A stretch of DNA of 39,262 nucleotides from Candidatus Kuenenia stuttgartensis (GTDB lineage: Bacteria; Planctomycetota; Phycisphaerae; Phycisphaerales; SM1A02): positions 1-39,262 of the forward strand of contig CAMDMA010000034.1 in assembly GCA_945902075.1 (NCBI GenBank), in the 5' to 3' direction. Under the pieces are notes generated by a model that ran no database searches, was not told the DNA's origin, and saw only the letters and a list, made by a program, of their open reading frames with translations. Every line of letters begins with the position of its first letter. Position 1 is the stretch's first letter. Below are positions 9,609 through 15,779 of this stretch, piece by piece. Made by a program: the position numbers and the translations under genes.

Positions 9609-10694
9609 TCAGCGTAATCCGAGAAGCGCGCCGAGCGCAGCCGCGATCAGCACGGTTGCAGGCACGGCCATCCGTCCGCGTGTTCGAAACAAGAGGACAA
9701 CAACGAGTGCGATGAGCGGAGCCGTCCATGCACCAAAAAAGACTGGTCGACGCGCGTATCCACCCGTCGTTTCAAAGGCGAATCCGATTGCGGCACCCGC
9801 GACGAGGCCGATTGCGAGTGCGCTGAGAACATCAAGTGTGCGTCGTGCGGCGGGCCATGCGACGAGTCGTTCGAAAAAGTTGAATCCGAAAAAAGTAAAA
9901 GAAAACGCAGGGAGAAAGATCCCTGCGGTGAACGCAAGCGCGCCAGAAAGCCCCGCGCCTCGCCAGCCCACGAAGGTCCCGAAAATCACAAGTGGCGCGG
10001 GCAGCACGCTCGCAATCGCGATGCCATCAAGGCACGATTCTTGTGTCATCCATCCATTTGTGCCGGCGGCCACGGAGCCGACGTAGGGAATCGCGGTGTA
10101 CGCGCCCCCAAAGGTGACGAGCCCGGCGGTCAGCCCATGGCCAAAGAGTGCGAGTGGAGTTGGCGAAGCCACAGTCGCGTGCGCAGCATGTGTCGCAAGG
10201 AGTGGGTCGGCGCGTGTGGTTGCAAGCACAAGCCCTGCGACGGATGCCGCGAGTGCGACAAGTCCGAGCCACGAGTATGAAAGGGGAGCGATGAGTCGCC
10301 ACGATGCACGAAGGATCAGCGCCGATGCAGCAATCTGCATCGATGCCATCGCGCCAGCGATTGGTGCCGCTGTAAGGTCGACCGCGTCGTAGAGCGCACT
10401 TGCGACAAGCATCAAGAGAAGGCCCGGAAGCATGAAGCCGAGTCCAGCTGCGATGCCACCAAGCCGTCCACCGCGCACGGTGCCGATGTAACAGCACATT
10501 TCGTGCGCTTCCGGTCCAGGAAGCACTTGGTAGACGCCGAGCGCACGGCGAAAGCGGGCGTCATCTAGCCAGTCACGCCTCGCTACAAAATCCTCAGCGA
10601 GCGCTTGAATCTGAACGGCTGGTCCTCCAAACGCCCGCGCACCAAACGCGAGGAATGTGAAAAAGATCGTAATGAGGTTCCGCGTCGATGGCAC
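9609..10694 (-). CDS. chrA: Chromate transporter, ChrA family (CHR)
   Basis: An inner-membrane protein of the CHR superfamily, which exports chromate at the expense of the membrane potential. Length is 361 residues from a GTG start, slightly short for the two-domain form (about 400). Seen: two homologous halves, each beginning with an FGG motif (FGGPAVQIQ near residue 22; FGGAYTAIPYV in the second half) followed by a proline loop (LPGPEA near 57 in the first half; LPAPL in the second), separated by hydrophobic helices. This is the internal duplication of long-chain ChrA. The pairing with a DNA methyltransferase downstream is unusual. Some family members transport other oxyanions, so chromate is the family assignment, not a proven substrate. 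Confidence 0.88.
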   Translation of the reverse strand: MPSTRNLITIFFTFLAFGARAFGGPAVQIQALAEDFVARRDWLDDARFRRALGVYQVLPGPEAHEMCCYIGTVRGGRLGGIAAGLGFMLPGLLLMLVASALYDAVDLTAAPIAGAMASMQIAASALILRASWRLIAPLSYSWLGLVALAASVAGLVLATTRADPLLATHAAHATVASPTPLALFGHGLTAGLVTFGGAYTAIPYVGSVAAGTNGWMTQESCLDGIAIASVLPAPLVIFGTFVGWRGAGLSGALAFTAGIFLPAFSFTFFGFNFFERLVAWPAARRTLDVLSALAIGLVAGAAIGFAFETTGGYARRPVFFGAWTAPLIALVVVLLFRTRGRMAVPATVLIAAALGALLGLR

Positions 10695-10771
10695 AAAGTT
10701 AATGTAGCTGTTGAAGCGCGATCAGACTGCGAACTGTGATCTTCATGACCATGGCGCATCGTTGCTGGGTT

Positions 10772-10802
10772 CGCGAGGCATCGGTTTTTATCGATTCTCG
10801 CG
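10772..10802. promoter_or_regulatory. Hairpin between divergent chrA and metalloprotease genes
   Basis: CGCGAG (10772-10777) pairs perfectly with CTCGCG (10797-10802), and inside it ATCG pairs with CGAT around a T-rich loop. It lies 78 bases upstream of the chrA start and 60 upstream of the protease start. It could be an operator or part of a leader. No known motif was recognised. Confidence 0.25.
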
Positions 10803-10862
10803 TTTCGGCAGGATTCGAATTGAACCCGTTGGATCTCCGCGGACTCGGGCTACATTGCCGTG

Positions 10863-13142
10863 ATGCTCCGAAGCACCATCTCGACTCCCGTCGCAGTTTT
10901 CGCGAAGAATGCGGTTCTTCCATGGACGACGGCTGCAGCGTTTTCGAGTGCCGCTGCTGCGGTCGATCTTTCCGTTTCGGCTGTCGAAATCACGCAAAGC
11001 CTTCAGACATCAACCGGCACGATCGCGCTCATTGCGAAGAACGCAACGATGGTGCGCGTCAAAGTCTCATTGAACGGGCAGGCTTCCGTGCAGCCCGGCG
11101 TCGACGCGGTGCTGCGGATCTACTCCAACGGTATCGAGATTGTCGGTTCGCCTGTTTACAGCACGAATGGTCCGATCAGCGCGCCAGTCGCGCCGAACAG
11201 CGCGAATATCAACGACACACTCAATTTCCTTTGCCTTCCGCCCCAATCAGCCGATGTGGATTTCGTCGTGACCGTCAATCCATTTCGCGCGGTTGCGGAG
11301 TCAAACCACGACAACAACACCTTCACGGTGAGCAACAAAATCTTTGCCTGTCGCAAGATGGTGGATATCGCGTACACGCCTATCAACTACACATTTGGCG
11401 CCGGGCTTCCGAGTAACGCGCTCATTGAACCTGGGGTGGGCGATGCATTTCTCCGCGGTATCTTTAAGACGGGCGACTGGAATTACCATCGTTCGCCGGT
11501 TGCGCCGCCCATTGTTTCGACGAGTATCGATACCGCGAACGCTGCGTTGCTCAACACCTTGAGTTCGCTTCGCCAGACGACGATCCCCGCAGCAGGTTTC
11601 GCACGCCCAGAATTCATTTACGGCTGGCTTCCTGGAAATCCGTTCAGTGGGAATGGTCAAGCGAGCGGCATTCCCGGCGATGCAGCGTTCGGGAACACGG
11701 AGAACATCCGATTTCAGCGCACTTTTGCCCATGAAATCGGGCACTGCTGGGGCCTCTCGCACAATACGACGTCAGTTGGAGTTGTCGCGATTGATGTCGA
11801 GCACCAGTTGCGTGATCCATTGTTGATTGCCCAGATCATGCCGGCAACGAAGAAAGACATCATGTACGCAGGTCTGAACACCGCGGACGCATGGGTTGCA
11901 TCCGGGAGTTACCTCGATTGTCTCAACGATGCACGCTCAGCATGTACGGCGATTGACGGTGCGGACGGAGATGCGAGCGATGGTGCGGGCGCGAACGATG
12001 TGCCTGAGGGCGCAATTCCTGTGCTGCGCCTCAGTGGATCGCATGATCATCTGCTCCGCACGGTCGCGCTTGACCACGCGATGCCGAACGAGCTCGTTCT
12101 GCCAACCGCGGATAACCCCGCGGGCAATGTGCTCATCGAGAGCTTTGATTCCCGCGGCGCGCGGCTCGCCTCGATTCGCCTCGATACGCGCGGTTGCCGC
12201 GAATCGTGTGCCGATCCATCGCATCAGCACCGATTCACTTCGCTCTTTGTCAATCTTCCTCGTTGGATCGGCGGACGCGAGGCGGCGCAGATCGAAGTCC
12301 GTGAGATTTCCCGCGGAGTGCCGGGCAAGCGGCTTGCCAATCTTCGCCGCAGTGCCCATGCGCCCGAGATCGCGACGTTTGCGGTGACGGCTGTCGGTCC
12401 CGACGCAGCTGGCGTGGGCTCGGCGCAGTTCAATCCATCAGTCGATCGACTAGAAGGTGTAGCGCGCATTTCGTGGAGCGCGACCGACGCCGACGGCGAC
12501 GCGCTCGTGGCGGATCTTCTCTACAGCCCCAATGGCGGCGACGCGTGGCTTCCCGTCACGGTGGCTGAGACAAGTGGGTTGTTCGAGTTCGATACGTGCG
12601 ACCTTCCTGCGAGCCGAGGCGCGAACGGTCGATTTCGCATTCGTGTGAGTGACGGTATGAACTCTGTGGATGTTGTATCGAGCCAAGCGATGCTCTTCGG
12701 AAACAGCCAACCGCCCGATGTGCACATCATTGCGCCAAACAGCGCGACGACATACCCCGCCGGCGCAACGGTGCTGCTGCACGGTGCGGCATGGGACATT
12801 GACGATCAACTTCTCCCTGAAAACAGCATTACTTGGACCTCATCGCGGGATGGGCTTCTTGGTGGAGGTCGACTCTTCGTGCGTCGTAATCTTTCCGTTG
12901 GTGTCCACACAATTACGCTGCGAGGCACCGACTCCGGCGGGCTCTCAGCCGAGCGCGCAATCACGCTCACCATCACGGCACGCGACTACAACCGCGGTGA
13001 CGTGAACGGCGATGGCATCATTGGTGCTGCTGATCTCGCGACACTTCTCTCGACATGGGGAACCAACGGTTTGGCCGATCTCAACCTCGATGGATGGATC
13101 GATTCTGCTGATCTCGCAACGATTCTCTCCAACTGGAGTTGA
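10863..13142 (+). CDS. Secreted metzincin-like metalloprotease with C-terminal dockerin-like domain
   Basis: Length is 759 residues from ATG 10863 (a GTG directly before it would add one). Seen: HEIGHCWGLSH at residues 290-300, the HExxHxxGxxH zinc site of metzincins, with a possible Met-turn (DIMYAG) downstream; an N-terminal region with a CARDB-like sequence (AVEITQSLQ... SNHDNNTF); repeated beta-sandwich-like segments after about 400; and at the extreme C terminus two calcium-loop repeats, DVNGDGIIGAADLATLLSTW and DLNLDGWIDSADLATILSNW, which match a dockerin-type fold. Related end domains are common in Phycisphaerae surface proteins. The N-terminal signal is not canonical, but the domain content indicates an extracellular or cell-surface protein. 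The substrate is unknown. The flavoenzyme gene follows after 27 bases. Confidence 0.8.
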   Translation: MLRSTISTPVAVFAKNAVLPWTTAAAFSSAAAAVDLSVSAVEITQSLQTSTGTIALIAKNATMVRVKVSLNGQASVQPGVDAVLRIYSNGIEIVGSPVYSTNGPISAPVAPNSANINDTLNFLCLPPQSADVDFVVTVNPFRAVAESNHDNNTFTVSNKIFACRKMVDIAYTPINYTFGAGLPSNALIEPGVGDAFLRGIFKTGDWNYHRSPVAPPIVSTSIDTANAALLNTLSSLRQTTIPAAGFARPEFIYGWLPGNPFSGNGQASGIPGDAAFGNTENIRFQRTFAHEIGHCWGLSHNTTSVGVVAIDVEHQLRDPLLIAQIMPATKKDIMYAGLNTADAWVASGSYLDCLNDARSACTAIDGADGDASDGAGANDVPEGAIPVLRLSGSHDHLLRTVALDHAMPNELVLPTADNPAGNVLIESFDSRGARLASIRLDTRGCRESCADPSHQHRFTSLFVNLPRWIGGREAAQIEVREISRGVPGKRLANLRRSAHAPEIATFAVTAVGPDAAGVGSAQFNPSVDRLEGVARISWSATDADGDALVADLLYSPNGGDAWLPVTVAETSGLFEFDTCDLPASRGANGRFRIRVSDGMNSVDVVSSQAMLFGNSQPPDVHIIAPNSATTYPAGATVLLHGAAWDIDDQLLPENSITWTSSRDGLLGGGRLFVRRNLSVGVHTITLRGTDSGGLSAERAITLTITARDYNRGDVNGDGIIGAADLATLLSTWGTNGLADLNLDGWIDSADLATILSNWS

Positions 13143-13169
13143 GGAGCTGATTGAAACGACACAAGACGT

Positions 13170-14345
13170 ATGAGCGACACACTTGATGCCATCGTGGTTG
13201 GGCTGGGAGCGATGGGCTCAAACGCCCTTGCCGTGCTCGCTCGCCGCGGAAAGCGCGTTCTCGGCCTCGATCGGTTCGACCCTCCACATAACTTTGGTTC
13301 ATCGCATGGCGGCAGTCGCGTCATCCGACTGTCGTACTTTGAGCATCCTGATTACGTTCCACTTCTGAAGCGCGCATACGACGCGTTTGATCGGCTCGCG
13401 CAAGATTCGGGCGAGACGCTGCGCATCGAGAATGGGCTGGTGATGGGCGGTGCGCCGGGCAACGCGGTCGCCGCGGGCATGCTTCGGAGCGCGCGCACGC
13501 ATGATCTACCAGTGTCGGCCCTAGATGGCGCAGAACTCATGCGCCGCTATCCGCAGTTCACGGTGCCCGCGGATTGGGAAGTGGTCTTCGAGGCGCGAGG
13601 CGGCTTCGTTCGGCCTGAAGCGACCATCCGTGCTGCGCTTGCCGCAGCGGCCCGCGACGGCGCGAGGATTGAGCGCGAGACGCCGATCGCGGCATGGGGA
13701 AGCGACGGTCGCACCGCGTGGGTTGAGACGGCGAGAGGGCGCTTCGAGGCTTCTGCGCTGATCCTCGCCGCTGGTGCATGGATGCCTGCATGCACCGGTA
13801 CCCGGCAATCAGGCCAAAATCCGCTGCGGCTCACCCCGACGCGCGAGACGCTCGTCTGGATCGACGACGAGGGAGACCCAGATTGGCACGCGACGCGGAT
13901 GCCCGTCTGGCTCTTCGATCGCGGAAACGAGCCAGCGGTCTACGGGGTGCCAGCATTTGACCTCATGGGCGCACCGGGAGGGATGAAGGTCGGGCTTCAC
14001 GGCAGCGGCGGACCGGTGCGCCCGGAGCAGATTTGCGAGCCCGTCGAGCCAGCGATTGTCCGAAAAACCGTGCAAGCGATGCAGGAGCGGCTTCGCGGGG
14101 CCGCGGGTCGCCGGGTCACCGGCGCGTGCTCTTGTCTCTACACCATGTCCAAGGACGGCCATTTTGCGGTGGGACTTCACCCGGACCACTCGAATGTCGC
14201 GATTGCAGCCGGCTTCAGCGGGCACGGCTTCAAGTTTGCGCCCGTGATCGGAGAAGCGCTTGCGGACCTCGCGATCGGAGGCGAGACGCACCTTCCGATC
14301 GGATTTCTCGCCCCCGGTCGGCTGCTCAAAAATGGCACTTTTTGA
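13170..14345 (+). CDS. solA: Monomeric sarcosine oxidase / N-methyl-L-tryptophan oxidase-like flavoenzyme
   Basis: Length is 391 residues, the usual family size. It oxidatively demethylates N-methyl amino acids, releasing formaldehyde and hydrogen peroxide. Seen: the FAD dinucleotide-binding GLGAMG (residues 11-16), the family stretch SSHGGSRVIRLSYFEHPDYV, and CLYTMSKDGHF near the C terminus, whose Cys322 corresponds by alignment of the motif to the residue that binds FAD covalently in monomeric sarcosine oxidase. GFSGHGFKFAPVIGE near the end is also characteristic. Which N-methyl amino acid it uses cannot be told. It follows the protease by 27 bases, but a functional link is not apparent. 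Confidence 0.88.
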   Translation: MSDTLDAIVVGLGAMGSNALAVLARRGKRVLGLDRFDPPHNFGSSHGGSRVIRLSYFEHPDYVPLLKRAYDAFDRLAQDSGETLRIENGLVMGGAPGNAVAAGMLRSARTHDLPVSALDGAELMRRYPQFTVPADWEVVFEARGGFVRPEATIRAALAAAARDGARIERETPIAAWGSDGRTAWVETARGRFEASALILAAGAWMPACTGTRQSGQNPLRLTPTRETLVWIDDEGDPDWHATRMPVWLFDRGNEPAVYGVPAFDLMGAPGGMKVGLHGSGGPVRPEQICEPVEPAIVRKTVQAMQERLRGAAGRRVTGACSCLYTMSKDGHFAVGLHPDHSNVAIAAGFSGHGFKFAPVIGEALADLAIGGETHLPIGFLAPGRLLKNGTF

Positions 14346-14454
14346 GCCAGGCGCCAAGTTTTTGCCGGCGAAGACCTTTCGTGCGCCGGTTTCCCGAAGC
14401 CATCGTGAATTACCCAGGGAACACTTGAAGGACCACTGTTGGTGGCTCTAAATA

Positions 14455-14508
14455 GGGAAGCATGAATGGGGGAGGCATGAATGGGGAAGCATGAATGGGG
14501 AAGCATGA
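14455..14508 (+). repeat. 14-bp tandem array carrying overlapping start/stop (ATGA) mini-ORFs
   Basis: There are four copies of GGGGAAGCATGAAT (the second reads GGGGGAGGCATGAAT), with ATG at 14462, 14477, 14491 and 14505. Reading frames: ATG 14462 gives ten residues ending in TGA at 14492-14494, which overlaps ATG 14491; that ATG gives MNGEA and ends in TGA at 14506-14508, overlapping ATG 14505; that gives MNARKRATARSASQ and stops at 14547-14549. Each unit has a purine-rich GGGGA or GGAGG just before ATG. See the similar ladder at 29081-29161. Confidence 0.85.
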
Positions 14509-14515
14509 ACGCACG

Positions 14516-14553
14516 AAAAAGGGCCACTGCGAGATCGGCTTCGCAGTAGCCCC
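14516..14553 (-). terminator. Rho-independent terminator (minus strand)
   Basis: Read on the minus strand, GGGCTACTGCGA (14552-14541) pairs with TCGCAGTGGCCC (14532-14521) with one mismatch and an eight-base loop, followed by TTTTT (14520-14516). On the plus strand there is no T tract. It lies about 290 bases downstream of the ThuA stop, so it may end either a long ThuA transcript or the short RNA proposed here. Confidence 0.6.
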
Positions 14554-14599
14554 ATGGGGGAAAAGATCGTGGTTGGATCGCGTCAGTTTCCCTCGCGAC
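14516..14599 (-). ncRNA. Possible small RNA with its own promoter and terminator
   Basis: On the minus strand TCGACA (14633-14628), a 16-base spacer and TATACT (14611-14606) resemble a sigma-70 promoter, which would start a transcript near 14599. It would run about 84 bases to the terminator T tract. Inside, TCGCG and CGCGA form a first small hairpin, followed by an unpaired pyrimidine-rich segment and then the terminator stem. There is no plausible start and frame in it. The support is only the promoter-terminator pairing, and planctomycete promoters often deviate from this consensus. Confidence 0.27.
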
Positions 14600-14845
14600 A
14601 ACCGAAGTATAGAAACTCACTTGCGGCTGTCGAGGGTCACTTGCGTGAACAATTCAAATTGTTCGCATTTCTTGCAAACGAACGAAGTCATTTTGGAACA
14701 GGGCGGAAAAACAATAGTGTTCTGACTGATCTGCTTCGGGAGGTGCACGTTCACATCGCGGCGGAGTTTCGCGCGAATCTCTCGAAACCCGCTTCAAACC
14801 GATGCAACGGCCGTCATCGGACATTGGTCCGCCCCGCGGAATCAC

Positions 14846-15688
14846 CTACTTCTTGTCGGCTTTGGTCGCATCCTTCGTTATCGCTGTCGCGTCGGTCGCG
14901 CCCGCGGCCCAAAGGATCCCGCCCTCGAGGTGCTGACGAAAAAGGGGTTCTTGAAAGCTCTCTTTGGTGTGGCCTCCGCCGGTGTACCACGACCGTCCGC
15001 CGTCAAACTCATGAAACCACGCGATCGGATGATCGCCGTTCATGGTTGGACCTTTTACCGTGGAACCATCGAGAGTCGCGAGCACGCGAACCGCGCCGCG
15101 TGGGTTATGGTCGTAAACGTACCACTCATCGGTGCGGATCCACGATGCAGGCAACATGCGGGTCGAGCGATGGGTTCGATCTTCGACCTTCACCGTGGAT
15201 TCTTGGACTGGTGGATGTGTCTTGAAGTACGCGCCCACGAGTTTGCCAAACCAAGGCCAGGTGTGCTCAGTGTCTGCAGCGGCGTGAATCCCAGCGAAAC
15301 CGCCGCCTGCTCGGATAAACGTCTCGAAGGCCCGCTGTTGTCCGTCGTTGAGAATGTCCCCGGTCGTCGAAACAAAAACGATGCAGCGATAGCGGGCGAG
15401 GTTGGCGTCGGTGAACGCCGCGGCATCTTCGGTGGCGTCGAAGTCGTAACGATCACCGAGAATCTCGCGTACGCAGTTGATGCCGTCCGGAATGGACTCG
15501 TGACGGAATCCTGCGGTCTTCGAAAAGAGAAGAATGCGGTCGCGAGGTGCGGTTGGCGTGGCGGTTGGCGCCTTCGCGTCGCCCGTCGGAGCTGATTGCG
15601 CAGCAAGAAGAAGGAGCGTGCCTCCAAGAAACGCTGCGGCTCCGGCGAGGGTGCGGGCTTGGGAGTATCGCTTCCGGTGCAGGCTCAT
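14846..15688 (-). CDS. ThuA domain protein, exported
   Basis: Length is 280 residues from ATG 15688. A longer frame reaches 15781 but would overlap the start of the divergent kinase gene and precede the signal sequence. The N terminus has basic residues and then a hydrophobic segment (GAAAFLGGTLLLLAAQSA), so it is probably secreted or membrane-anchored. Seen: ILLFSKTAGFRHESI, GGGFAGIHAAADT and HPIAWFHEFDGGRSWYTGGGHT, the conserved blocks of the ThuA family (trehalose-utilisation-like, a glutamine amidotransferase-type fold). ThuA-like proteins in Planctomycetes often sit with sugar-oxidoreductase genes, but none adjoins it here. Some relatives are 3-keto-sugar enzymes; no enzymatic activity can be assigned here. 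Confidence 0.87.
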   Translation of the reverse strand: MSLHRKRYSQARTLAGAAAFLGGTLLLLAAQSAPTGDAKAPTATPTAPRDRILLFSKTAGFRHESIPDGINCVREILGDRYDFDATEDAAAFTDANLARYRCIVFVSTTGDILNDGQQRAFETFIRAGGGFAGIHAAADTEHTWPWFGKLVGAYFKTHPPVQESTVKVEDRTHRSTRMLPASWIRTDEWYVYDHNPRGAVRVLATLDGSTVKGPTMNGDHPIAWFHEFDGGRSWYTGGGHTKESFQEPLFRQHLEGGILWAAGATDATAITKDATKADKK

Positions 15689-15779
15689 ATCGCGAGCGTC
15701 GTGCCGGATGAACTGAAAGTCAAGTGCACATCGGCGATGTTGTGTCCAACTTGTCGCCGACGTACCCTTCGAGCGGATC

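Larger units (their letters stand above)
14346..14845. other. 500-base convergent intergenic region
   Basis: This lies between the flavoenzyme stop (14345, plus) and the ThuA stop (14846, minus). It holds a 14-bp tandem array (14455-14508), a minus-strand terminator hairpin (14516-14553) and a possible small-RNA promoter (14606-14633). A plus-strand open frame from ATG 14554 runs on antisense into the ThuA gene, and I regard it as non-coding. From about 14635 to 14845 I see nothing recognisable. Confidence 0.6.

Noticed and set aside
10811-10832. tRNA T-arm-like sequence (GGGTTCAATTCGAATCC on the minus strand)
   Set aside because: The five-base stem and seven-base loop cannot be formed, and no acceptor or anticodon arm is found around it.
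14554-15225. Plus-strand frame of 223 codons after the 14-bp array
   Set aside because: It runs antisense through the ThuA gene, has no recognisable domain and becomes Arg/Ser-rich.
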